Part shown: positions 46,380 through 53,357 of the stretch, piece after piece | Layout: each line of letters starts with the position of its first letter | Numbering within the stretch: position 1 is the first letter of the stretch | From: Laspinema olomoucense D3b | GTDB taxonomy: Bacteria; Cyanobacteriota; Cyanobacteriia; Cyanobacteriales; Laspinemataceae | Direction of reading: 5' to 3' | Assembly: GCF_025370785.1 (NCBI RefSeq) | Contig: NZ_JAMXFA010000014.1 | Coordinates: 42,648 to 106,647, forward strand | Length of the DNA: 64,000 nucleotides | Program-made: the position numbers and the translations under genes | Notes under the pieces: model-generated | Databases searched by the model: none | What the model was told of the DNA's origin: nothing | Seen by the model: only the letters and a program-made list of their open reading frames with translations

Positions 46380-46640
46380 TTAAAACTGGGTTTCTGAGCG
46401 AGTTTCATGAACGGAATGAAGGCAGTCTTCCAGGTCATCTCCTTGCCAAGTCCCGGCAACTTTGAGTAAATCTTTGGCGGTTTTACCTCTTTTTAGCGGC
46501 GGCAATTTTCCCAAGGAAGATGCTTGAGTGGGTTCGGCGGCTTCTAAGGAGTCGAGAAACTCACTCACGAGGGCAAGTCTTTCCGGTGAGAGGTTGTTCA
46601 GTTGGCTGGCGACTTTTTGGCGTAATTGAGTTGTATTCAT
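46380..46640 (-). CDS. Antitoxin partner of the PIN toxin
   Basis: An 86-residue protein, MNTTQLRQKVASQLNNLSPE and RLALVSEFLDSLEAAE at the N-terminus, then a linker SSLGKLPPLKRGKTAKDLLK and a tail AGTWQGDDLEDCLHSVHETR. The N-terminal helix pair and the KDLLKxAGxWxGDDLE tail are typical of cyanobacterial antitoxins preceding PIN toxins, where the tail wraps the toxin. It ends 4 bp before the toxin start, on the same strand, so the two are cotranscribed and coupled. It begins with an ATG at 46640. Confidence 0.8.
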   Translation of the reverse strand: MNTTQLRQKVASQLNNLSPERLALVSEFLDSLEAAEPTQASSLGKLPPLKRGKTAKDLLKVAGTWQGDDLEDCLHSVHETRSETQF

Positions 46641-46748
46641 GGTTTTTTTTAGTAATTTAAGCTAATTATAGCCTTGTGATAGCGGTGCGGGGGACTGATG
46701 GGGTATAGATATTTAAAGGAGTGTGGTAAGCGTAGCCTGGGCTACGGG

Positions 46749-47084
46749 TCATGAAAAAACTGTCGGCAAGCGTTTGGGGCGTTGGGGTCGCTCGATTTCT
46801 TCAATATCTGGTAAGTCGAGGTGCAGGAGTTGGCGGTAAAGAAAGAGCAGGGCATTGAGGGCAATGTTTTGAGTGGAAGCGGCAATTTTCTTATTGAGAG
46901 CGAGGCGGGATAGGTAAGCGCGTACTTCTGGTGCTCCCATATCTTGGGGGTGGCGCTTCTGATGAAACAGCATGAAGTCTCGGAGGTAGTACAGGTAAGA
47001 TTTTTCAGTTTTGCGACTGAGATGCCGAAAGCGGGCAGTCTGGCGCAGGCGATCGAGGAGTTTAGGTTGCTGTGGTCTTTCCAT
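46749..47084 (-). pseudogene. Truncated integron-type tyrosine recombinase (N-terminal domain only)
   Basis: A 111-residue frame that resembles the first third of an integron integrase (IntI): LLDRLRQTARFRHLSRKTEK, SYLYYLRDFMLFHQKRHPQD, EVRAYLSRLALNKKIAASTQ, NALLFLYRQLL, ending PQRPKRLPTVFS. This is the N-terminal SAM-like core-binding domain, ending exactly where IntI has RRLPxVL before its catalytic domain. The catalytic Arg-His-His-Arg-Tyr domain is missing and no continuation is seen downstream, so recombinase activity is lost. Similarity to IntI over XerC/D is judged by eye. It faces away from the AT-rich cassette at 47441. Confidence 0.75.
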
Positions 47085-47175
47085 GACGCTGGCTGCGGTA
47101 AAAGTCTCTCAATTGGGGTATTATCGGGCAGTTACGGGATAACCCCATACATACTATCGGATAGACTGCAACTGC

Positions 47176-47206
47176 TTGACAACACCGCCTCAGAAGAAGT
47201 TATAAT
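47176..47206 (+). promoter_or_regulatory. Consensus sigma70-type promoter toward the GTPase cassette
   Basis: TTGACA at 47176-47181 and TATAAT at 47201-47206, both perfect hexamers, 19 bp apart. It lies 92 bp from the divergent integrase fragment and 235 bp before the GTPase gene, pointing toward it. Confidence 0.6.
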
Positions 47207-47440
47207 CTAGGTGTGGTCTAGTACACGGTTAGACAGATTAACGCCCTGGTAAAGACAGTACAAAAAGATGATCTATGGGAATGACTCATTTCAAGGAATA
47301 TCTAAAACTGACCCACTCAAAAAATTCTATAGATTTTTGTTTCAGAAGGTGAAGGGCTTTATAGGTTCTAGCTACTGCGTTAGTCATCGTATAGGCCAGG
47401 GTACAATCCAGGTAGAATCTACGAAATTATTTAAGCGTTT

Positions 47441-48121
47441 ATGCCATTACCTTTTGTTATTCCGATAATCATAGCCTTTTCAGTAGGCGTAGTAGGAACT
47501 GCGAGCGTTTGCAAGTGGGACGACATTAATTACGCCTTAAAAGGAAAAAATTTTGCAGTTTTAGGTGCAAGAGCAGTTGGGAAAACAACTCTTTTAAAGT
47601 ATCTAGAGAAGGGGATTTTGATTGAGAGGTATAAACAAACTCTCGACAAAGAAGAAGTAGAAAGAACAAGAGTTAAACTGGGGGACTTAGACATTCGTCT
47701 AAGAAAAACCGACGACGTTTCAGGAGATCAATCTGCATATGGGGGATGGAAAAATTTGTTTGATGAATCTGATTTAATTCTCTATATTGTCCGAACCGAT
47801 GAGTTGTTGAAGCGTGATCCAGCTACAGAGAAGCGTTGTGAGGATGATTTGAAGCAAATACAAGGGTGGATCAAAGAATCTAAAAAAAGAAAGCAATTCT
47901 TTATCGTTGGAAACCATTGGAATACTGATCCTGCATTTAAGCGTCTTGGTACTGACAAAATGGGAAATTATACGGATGAATTTAGGGCATTACCAGTAGT
48001 TAAGAAGATGACTCAACTTGCTGGTGGGTCAGCTACAGTCAAAGTGGCTCTTGGCAGTTTAGCAACAGAACGTGATGCAGACGTTTTGATTACAAGCATT
48101 TTTCAGAAGGTGGAGAAATGA
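47441..48121 (+). CDS. Membrane-anchored GTPase-fold protein
   Basis: A 226-residue protein with an N-terminal hydrophobic helix (PFVIPIIIAFSVGVVGTA) followed by a GTPase domain: P-loop GARAVGKTT (residues 42-50), a DxxG-like DVSG (92-95), a hydrophobic strand DLILYIVRTDELL and a degenerate G4 motif VGNHWNTD instead of NKxD. It resembles small Ras/ARF-like or IRG-like bacterial GTPase domains but lacks a standard guanine-specifying motif, so nucleotide specificity is uncertain. It overlaps the next gene by 4 bp (ATGA). The gene is AT-rich and free of HIP1 sites, unlike its surroundings. First gene of a probable three-gene operon. Confidence 0.8.
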   Translation: MPLPFVIPIIIAFSVGVVGTASVCKWDDINYALKGKNFAVLGARAVGKTTLLKYLEKGILIERYKQTLDKEEVERTRVKLGDLDIRLRKTDDVSGDQSAYGGWKNLFDESDLILYIVRTDELLKRDPATEKRCEDDLKQIQGWIKESKKRKQFFIVGNHWNTDPAFKRLGTDKMGNYTDEFRALPVVKKMTQLAGGSATVKVALGSLATERDADVLITSIFQKVEK

Positions 48122-48732
48122 AAAATTTATTTTTCTGGGCGCAAAGCCTGGATAATCAAGCTCCAGACTTAATTTTGAAAGATTCTGAAGAATTATCTGA
48201 TCAACTGCTTCGGCAACAAGTTATTTCTGAAATCTATGAAGTTCCAGGCAGAAAAACAACGTTACCTTCAGCCACCTCAGAGATTACAGTTCGTTTTAGT
48301 GATCCTAAATTTGTTGTAGAAGCTTTGCCCATTGAAAAAGACCAGATCAATCGTTCTGCCCCTATTGTAATTTATGGGGAATTGCCGAAAGAATTCTCTA
48401 ACGAATGGATCGAGAGTAGTTGTACCAAAATTAGTGATATTGTTTCTGATAAACTCAATCGTACTTTGAGTAAAGATGCAGTAACAGCGATACAAGGATG
48501 GTTTACTGAAATTTTGGAAGAAAAAAAAAAGAAGGTAGAGGTGCAACAGCAAACTATCAGTCTAGTCACGGTCTTTTTCGCTCCGTTGTTAATAGGCTGG
48601 CTGCTCCAAACCAAAGAGATTCAACCAAGTCTTTTACAGATGGCGGGATTAATCGCTTTAAACAATTTATTGGTGATGTCACTTCAGACCTTTTTAATCA
48701 ACAGACCTCGCAGAAGAAACAGGACAATATAA
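48118..48732 (+). CDS. Two-helix membrane protein of the GTPase cassette
   Basis: A 204-residue protein, mainly soluble at first (FFWAQSLDNQAPDLILKDSE and a strand EITVRFSDPKFVVEA), with a coiled-coil-like Lys-rich helix (EILEEKKKKVEVQQQ) leading to two membrane helices (TISLVTVFFAPLLIGWLL and MAGLIALNNLLVMSLQTFL) and a basic tail NRPRRRNRTI. I do not recognise the family. Overlap with the GTPase gene suggests a complex at the membrane. The Lys-rich helix is encoded by a run of ten A at 48521-48530, a possible frameshift site into the reading frame of the next gene. Confidence 0.75.
   Translation: MKNLFFWAQSLDNQAPDLILKDSEELSDQLLRQQVISEIYEVPGRKTTLPSATSEITVRFSDPKFVVEALPIEKDQINRSAPIVIYGELPKEFSNEWIESSCTKISDIVSDKLNRTLSKDAVTAIQGWFTEILEEKKKKVEVQQQTISLVTVFFAPLLIGWLLQTKEIQPSLLQMAGLIALNNLLVMSLQTFLINRPRRRNRTI
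48521..48530 (+). other. A10 run, candidate -1 frameshift or slippage site
   Basis: In the frame of the membrane-protein gene the codons are GAA GAA AAA AAA AAG AAG, so an A-AAA-AAG heptamer (the classical -1 slippery site) is present. After a -1 shift the frame stays open with no stop through to the start of the third gene at 48780, about 83 codons, and that stretch contains no ATG, GTG or TTG. Confidence 0.4.
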
Positions 48733-48779
48733 ATCAAGGACAGGACGAACAGAATTATTCCAAGCAAGAGTCTAAACAG

Positions 48780-49529
48780 ATGAATCTTGATACCATTCAA
48801 CCCAGAAAAAGAAGAGCTATTTTAGTTATTTCCCCGGATGAGTTAACTAGATTAGAGTACACCCCTCAAGGCAATGACCTTCTTCTCAATGAGCAAGTTC
48901 ACCTTTTGGTTATTACAGATAAAGTAGAAGGTTCATTAGCTAATAAACTAGAAAGTAGTGGGCTGTTAGAATCAGGTAGCTTACTCATTCAAAACCCTTA
49001 TGATCCTTCAGATTATGCCTCCCTTGATAAAGCATCTTCAACTTTTGCATTAGCAAAATACTTTCATTTCACTACTTTATGCGGTTTACTAGGTGCGCGG
49101 GAAGTTACGGTGGAACAAATTGAGGTAAAAACTTCAAAGGGTAAACAATTGTTCAGGGGATCTCTCGATAGCCTGTATGCTCAAGGAAATATTGAAGGAA
49201 AAAACAAAACCTTTGAGGAAATGCGTAACAATCTCAAAATTAAAAGTAGCTTTGATGGTGGACCACCAGATTTAGAGGCAGCCGATTTGCATCTTCGTCA
49301 ATATAATCTGCTAAATGATATAGCAATGAAGTCGCTTATAGATCAAAGAAAGGGAAGTAATCCAATTAAGAGTCGGGAATTAACCTTAAGTCTTAGTGAG
49401 GAGTCTAGAAAAACTCTAAAAGTTATCTCTGACCTAAAAATACCCATTTATGGGGATCTACAGCCTCAAGTGGAACAAGCGAAGAAGGAAACATATGAGT
49501 TTACTTTAACAATTAAGGTTTATTTTTAG
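48780..49529 (+). CDS. Third protein of the GTPase cassette, unknown function
   Basis: A 249-residue soluble alpha/beta protein from the ATG at 48780: RKRRAILVISPDELTRLEYT, VHLLVITDKVEGSLANKLES, a central ALAKYFHFTTLCGLLGAREV, and a C-terminal TYEFTLTIKVYF strand. No P-loop, nuclease or protease motif is visible. No ribosome-binding site precedes the ATG, and the same frame is open upstream over the end of the preceding gene, so a longer product made by frameshifting is possible. It lies 47 bp after the membrane-protein stop, same strand, AT-rich and HIP1-free. It is the only gene of the cassette without a membrane segment. Confidence 0.75.
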   Translation: MNLDTIQPRKRRAILVISPDELTRLEYTPQGNDLLLNEQVHLLVITDKVEGSLANKLESSGLLESGSLLIQNPYDPSDYASLDKASSTFALAKYFHFTTLCGLLGAREVTVEQIEVKTSKGKQLFRGSLDSLYAQGNIEGKNKTFEEMRNNLKIKSSFDGGPPDLEAADLHLRQYNLLNDIAMKSLIDQRKGSNPIKSRELTLSLSEESRKTLKVISDLKIPIYGDLQPQVEQAKKETYEFTLTIKVYF

Positions 49530-49558
49530 CTATTATAAACTAAGGAATTTTAATTCAG

Positions 49559-49738
49559 CCTAACTCCACTTTTATTCCCACAACCTTAAATGAAGTTGCC
49601 GAATGTTTGAAATATCAAGGTTCCCCCAAAACCCTAGAAGATATGGAAACTGCCATTCGCGAAGTATTCAGGAGCAATGGCATAATTAGCATGGATGTGA
49701 ATTTTCTGCGGTGGGGGTGTGAGCAACGGGGTTTCTAA
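49559..49738 (+). pseudogene. Antitoxin C-terminal relic
   Basis: The frame reads PNSTFIPTTLNEVAECLKYQ, then GSPKTLEDMETAIREVFRSN and GIISMDVNFLRWGCEQRGF before a stop. The LKYQGxPKTLEDMxxAI motif is the usual C-terminal part of cyanobacterial AbrB/VapB-type antitoxins, but no N-terminal DNA-binding part or start remains. Downstream to 49860 the frame after the stop stays protein-like (VGCQIELSSSLEAIETPDPT), suggesting a decayed mosaic. No toxin is left. Confidence 0.5.
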
Positions 49739-50017
49739 TCTGTCGGTTGCCAGATTGAACTTTCCAGTAGCCTAGAGGCGATCGAAACACCCGATCCGAC
49801 CGTCAACCCCTCTGCCCCCAGTCCCGTTTATATGAGCATTGATCATCAAAAAATTAAATATCGCAGCCGGATTCTCTGGATTGTTATCTAATTGAGCAAA
49901 ACGGGATGCTCCCGCCCTGGGTGGGTTGCTGACTCCTGATCAAGGCAAAGTTACAAGGTTTGGAGTGATAACTTTAGCCATCATCGGGTAAGCATTGCCA
50001 AAGCGATGACCACAAAC

Positions 50018-50230
50018 TTAGAGCGCTACTGTTTCAAAGGCAATGCGTATGGGATGATCAGAAGGGGGTAAAAAATTGAGCTTTTCAAACCCAATCACTT
50101 GCCCCTGTTGATCCTTCATTAAAATCACCTCATCCCCCGTTTCTTCGGCTTCGACCTCATCTTGAGGATTACCAAACCAGACAACAAGTGTATTGCCGGT
50201 GCGGTCATAGAATACTTTTACTTCTGCCAT
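50018..50230 (-). CDS. DUF2283 family protein, antitoxin candidate
   Basis: A 70-residue DUF2283 protein: MAEVKVFYDRTGNTLVVWFG, AEETGDEVILMKDQQGQVIG, FEKLNFL. DUF2283 proteins are small beta-rich proteins found beside toxin genes, where they are presumed antitoxins. This one overlaps the end of the toxin-like gene at 50218 by 13 bp, on the same strand, and comes after it. It is the last gene of a three-gene minus-strand operon. The start at 50230 is GGAGAGCAATTATG-like, with GGAG at a good distance. Confidence 0.85.
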   Translation of the reverse strand: MAEVKVFYDRTGNTLVVWFGNPQDEVEAEETGDEVILMKDQQGQVIGFEKLNFLPPSDHPIRIAFETVAL

Positions 50231-50553
50231 AATTGCTCTCCTTCCTTAATAGCACTGGTTCGATAGGCTGTGATTAAAAATCCTTCTCCATTTAAGCGTC
50301 TAGTCACCGCACAGACCCAACGTTTTGTACCATCATTACGGTAGAATAGGTAAACCTGAGCATCAGTGTTACTAAGACGAACTTCATCTGGGTCGCTTAA
50401 TGTATTTTGTACCTCGGTCAAGCGGTTGATCATGATTGGATGCTTAACCGTGACAATAAACTGCCAATACTCGGTAGTTGTGCGAACGCAGAAGCCAAGA
50501 GGCGTGACGATTTCAAAGAGGATTTCAGGATTCGATGAGGAATCATCGTTCAT
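50218..50553 (-). CDS. Putative toxin paired with DUF2283
   Basis: A 111-residue protein from the ATG at 50553 (MNDDSSSNPEILFEIVTPLG), whose start overlaps the stop of the upstream gene. It has the pattern of a small RNase-like toxin found with DUF2283: FCVRTTTEYWQFIVTVKHPI, LSDPDEVRLSNTDAQVYLFY and RWVCAVTRRLNGEGFLITAY. A family name such as the RelE/EndoU-like PBECR class is possible, but I am not certain. The KHP, R and TAY positions are candidates for catalysis. It is coupled to the genes on both sides by overlaps, as in toxin-antitoxin operons. Confidence 0.75.
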   Translation of the reverse strand: MNDDSSSNPEILFEIVTPLGFCVRTTTEYWQFIVTVKHPIMINRLTEVQNTLSDPDEVRLSNTDAQVYLFYRNDGTKRWVCAVTRRLNGEGFLITAYRTSAIKEGEQLWQK

Positions 50554-50869
50554 AAACCGATTCCCCGATCGCCACATTCCTCGAAAAATTCGCCCCCACA
50601 TCAAAGGTGGGGTCAATACCAATCAGATCCACCTTCGTCCGCCTCGGCTCATCAATCCCCTCAATCTCCTCCCACACCCACTCCCTCCGCAGCGTAGAAA
50701 GCAGATGCAGGTTGTGGGGGTCGGTGGGTTGCTGACTCATAAAAACACCAGAGAGCGCACACCCCATTATAGCCCCTTCCCCAATCCGAACCTGACCTCC
50801 AGCTAAAGCATCGGAATGACTGACAATTTCTTCCCAAGTCCCCTCGATTTCTAGCGGTTTTGCCGTCAT
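50543..50869 (-). CDS. Small upstream gene of the toxin operon
   Basis: A 108-residue frame with ATG at 50869. The N-terminus MTAKPLEIEGTWEEIVSHSD and ALAGGQVRI looks like the short cyanobacterial antitoxin-like proteins that begin with (T/L)EITGTWEEI. The middle is less regular. The C-terminus is hydrophilic, VWEEIEGIDEPRRTKVDLIG and then GANFSRNVAIGESVYER. Its stop overlaps the toxin start (ATGAACGATGA), arguing that it is translated. No ribosome-binding site is clear. It may be a fusion of an antitoxin start with other sequence. Confidence 0.5.
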   Translation of the reverse strand: MTAKPLEIEGTWEEIVSHSDALAGGQVRIGEGAIMGCALSGVFMSQQPTDPHNLHLLSTLRREWVWEEIEGIDEPRRTKVDLIGIDPTFDVGANFSRNVAIGESVYER

Positions 50870-50908
50870 AGAATATCTCGCTCAATACTAGGATTCAATT
50901 CATTATAG

Positions 50909-51088
50909 GCTGCTTCTAACGATCAGACGCTGGAACTGTGGAACTTAGCGACAAGTAAACCATTAGCCACCTTTACCGGGAAAGCTAAGATGCGTTTCTG
51001 TGCCGTTCCACCGGATGGGGTGACGGTGGTAGCGGGGGATAGTATGGGGCGGGTGTATTTCCTGCGGTTGGAGGGGTTGAGGGGTTGA
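50909..51088 (+). pseudogene. C-terminal relic of a WD40 protein
   Basis: The plus strand encodes SNDQTLELWNLATSKPLATF, then FCAVPPDGVTVVAGDSMGRV and YFLRLEGLRG before a stop. This is the last blade and typical FLRLEG ending of long cyanobacterial WD40 (NB-ARC or TIR-type) proteins. An in-frame stop at 50906 and absence of any further blades upstream show that the rest of the gene is gone. Confidence 0.8.
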
Positions 51089-51152
51089 GAAACCGGGTTG
51101 CTTAACCCGATTCGGGTGAGGAGGTAAAGGTTATGGCAGAAACCGGGTTTCT
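51088..51152. repeat. Dispersed repeat (GAAACCGGGTTTC family)
   Basis: AGAAACCGGGTTGC at 51088 and AGAAACCGGGTTTCT at 51138-51152. The second has the same leading ATGGC as the copy at 28790. Confidence 0.65.
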
Positions 51153-51226
51153 ACAGCAGCAGGTTGCTGGGTGAAGCGTTATTGGATGGGCTAAAATCTT
51201 GATTAGATAGCCATTAGAAACAAACG

Positions 51227-51428
51227 ATGAAAATTAAAGCAATGATTTGGCAAGAAGATGATGTTTGGTGCGGTTCAGTTCCTGCCCTTCCCGGTTGTCA
51301 CACCTGGGCATCCAGTTATGAAGAGTTGTTAGAAATGCTTGCCGATGCGGTTCTTTCTTTGGCTCGAAGTAACGAGTGAACAACAGGAAGTCACCCCAGA
51401 AAAACTATTCATTGAGTTATCTTTATGA
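51227..51428 (+). pseudogene. Frameshifted HicB-type antitoxin
   Basis: ATG at 51227 opens a 50-codon frame, MKIKAMIWQEDDVWCGSVPA, LPGCHTWASSYEELLEMLAD, AVLSLARSNE and a stop. Removing one T at about 51358-51360 (CTTTCTTTGG) restores AVLSWLEVTSEQQEVTPEKL and FIELSL to a stop at 51428, the normal ending of short HicB-like proteins. The family core GSVPALPGCHT is intact. It is either a one-base pseudogene or a sequencing error in a T-rich stretch. No HicA is adjacent. Confidence 0.75.
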
Positions 51429-51734
51429 AATCGATTTCTGGGAAACCACTCTGCATCCCCTTACCGGGACTGGTAGAGTTAAATTATAAAATTACAGGTG
51501 CAATCAGATCCAGCCGGTATTCTTGCCTGCACGAATCTCGAATCTTGTAAACCTTCTAACTCGCTGACCCGAGGGGTTGTCAAAAACAGAGGGGATTCGT
51601 TATAGTTTAAAAAGGTCAGTTTCAACCCTGACCCCTCACTTGTATCTGGGCTATTACCCTTAAGAACATGAAAAATCTTTTGAGCTATATAACTGCAACT
51701 CGCCACAAACAGGTCATGAGCCAGAGGATTCAGT
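51429..51734. other. Spacer, no gene supported
   Basis: About 300 bp between the HicB relic and the ABC-F gene. A 75-codon open frame on the minus strand (51479-51706) has no ribosome-binding site or family resemblance. Confidence 0.35.
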
Positions 51735-53357
51735 ATGGAAAAAACGAGAAATATCAGAAATACGGTTGTTTTATGGGGTGAGAATTTAGGCTACACCGTT
51801 GAGCAAACCCGCACGCTGTTTTCGGGGGTGAATGTGACGGTGGAACAAGCCGATCGCATTGCCTTAGTCGGTGCGAACGGAAGCGGTAAGTCTACCCTCA
51901 TGCAGCTATTAGTCGGACAGGTTCAACCCCCGAGGGGTTCTGTTGTGCGTCGGGGCTCTATCTATTACTTACCCCAAGTTGGCACTCTTCGCCAAATCGA
52001 GCAAGAACAGACCCTTTTTCAGTTCCTCAGCGCCCTCTATGAGGAATGGTGGCGCATTGATGAGCTTTTAGAGACTCAATTCAATACCCATTTTGACTTA
52101 TCCTTGCCTCTACACCGCTTGAGTGGGGGAGAATTAACCAAGCTCTTTCTCGCGGTGGGTTTAGCCCAAGCGCCGGACGTTTTGCTGTTGGATGAACCGA
52201 CGAATCACCTTGATTTACTCACTTTAGAGAGTCTGCGCGCCAGCCTAAATCAATTTCCGGGGGCTTTTGTTATTGTCTCTCACAAGCCCTTTTTTCTCGA
52301 TCAGGTGGTGACAACGACTTGGGAATTAACGCCTCAAGGGGTGAATGTTTATGGGGGCGATTATTCCTTTTATCGAGAACAGAAACGGATTGCTCTAGCG
52401 GCTGCACGGCGATCGCATGAAGTGGCCAAAAAAGCCTTAAAACGTGCTCAAATCACCGCCCTAGCTGAACAAAAACGAGCCGCACAATCTCAGAAACGGG
52501 GTGAACAAAAAGCCGAGAGTGGGAGTATGGGTAAGATGGCAAAACACTATTTTGCCAATCGCGCTTCCTCCACCGCCGGCAAGGCAGCGGAAAAAAATGA
52601 AGCAACCCTTGCCCAAGCGGCGCAAAAGGTGGCTGAGACGAAAATTAAAACGGTCAGAGCGACGAATATCCAACTGGAAGAAAAAAGCCTGAAACGGAAA
52701 ACTCTGGTTGAGATTGACAAAGCCTCGCTTAAAGTAGGCGATCGCCTGTTAATCGATAATTTTCGCTTGCATCTGTCTTCTGGCGATCGCGTCGTCATCG
52801 CCGGTCCCAATGGTTCGGGAAAATCAACCCTGATTAAAGCCCTGTTTAACCCGGACGGGGTGGGCGTTCTAGAAGCAGAACAAATGCGAATCGCCCCAGC
52901 CATGACGGTAGTTTATCTCGACCAAAGCTATGGATTTGTGAATCGTCAGCAAACGATTTTAGAAAATATGCAGTCTGCTAATCCCCAGTTATCCTATCAA
53001 CTGTTACGGCAACAGTTAGGGCATTTTTTGTTCTTTAACGATGATGTGTATAAGTCGGCGGCTGTGTTAAGCGGGGGAGAGTTAGCCCGCTTGGCGATCG
53101 CCATGATCAGTATTTCTGAAATTGATTTACTGATTCTCGATGAACCCACCAACAATCTAGACATTGAAACCGTAGAACAAATGATTCAAGCTCTTAATGA
53201 CTATCAAGGCGCAATCTGGGTGATTTCCCATGATCTGGACTTTTTGAGCCAAATCCAAATTAATCAAGCTTTTAAGATTAAGGAGAAATTCTTACAACCC
53301 ACTACTTTTTTACCCCAAGAAACTGAGGCTTATTATCAAGAATTACTCTCTATGTAA
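51735..53357 (+). CDS. ABC-F ATPase
   Basis: A 540-residue soluble protein with two ABC domains and no membrane part. Domain 1 has Walker A GANGSGKST, signature LSGGELTKLFLAVGLAQ and Walker B LLLDEPTNHLDLL. A ~80-residue basic, Ala/Lys-rich linker with a helical hairpin look follows (AARRSHEVAKKALKRAQ, SGSMGKMAKHYFANRAS). Domain 2 has GPNGSGKST, SGGELARLAIAMI and LLILDEPTNNLDIE. ABC-F proteins act on the ribosome in translation control or confer resistance to ribosome-targeting antibiotics. Which applies cannot be told. The last 22 bp overlap the convergent desaturase gene. Confidence 0.92.
   Translation: MEKTRNIRNTVVLWGENLGYTVEQTRTLFSGVNVTVEQADRIALVGANGSGKSTLMQLLVGQVQPPRGSVVRRGSIYYLPQVGTLRQIEQEQTLFQFLSALYEEWWRIDELLETQFNTHFDLSLPLHRLSGGELTKLFLAVGLAQAPDVLLLDEPTNHLDLLTLESLRASLNQFPGAFVIVSHKPFFLDQVVTTTWELTPQGVNVYGGDYSFYREQKRIALAAARRSHEVAKKALKRAQITALAEQKRAAQSQKRGEQKAESGSMGKMAKHYFANRASSTAGKAAEKNEATLAQAAQKVAETKIKTVRATNIQLEEKSLKRKTLVEIDKASLKVGDRLLIDNFRLHLSSGDRVVIAGPNGSGKSTLIKALFNPDGVGVLEAEQMRIAPAMTVVYLDQSYGFVNRQQTILENMQSANPQLSYQLLRQQLGHFLFFNDDVYKSAAVLSGGELARLAIAMISISEIDLLILDEPTNNLDIETVEQMIQALNDYQGAIWVISHDLDFLSQIQINQAFKIKEKFLQPTTFLPQETEAYYQELLSM

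Noticed and set aside
47268-47468. 66-codon open frame before the GTPase gene
   Set aside because: No ribosome-binding site, no family resemblance, and it overlaps the GTPase start. A leader peptide cannot be excluded.
51479-51706. 75-codon minus-strand open frame before the ABC-F gene
   Set aside because: No ribosome-binding site and no conserved-looking motif.
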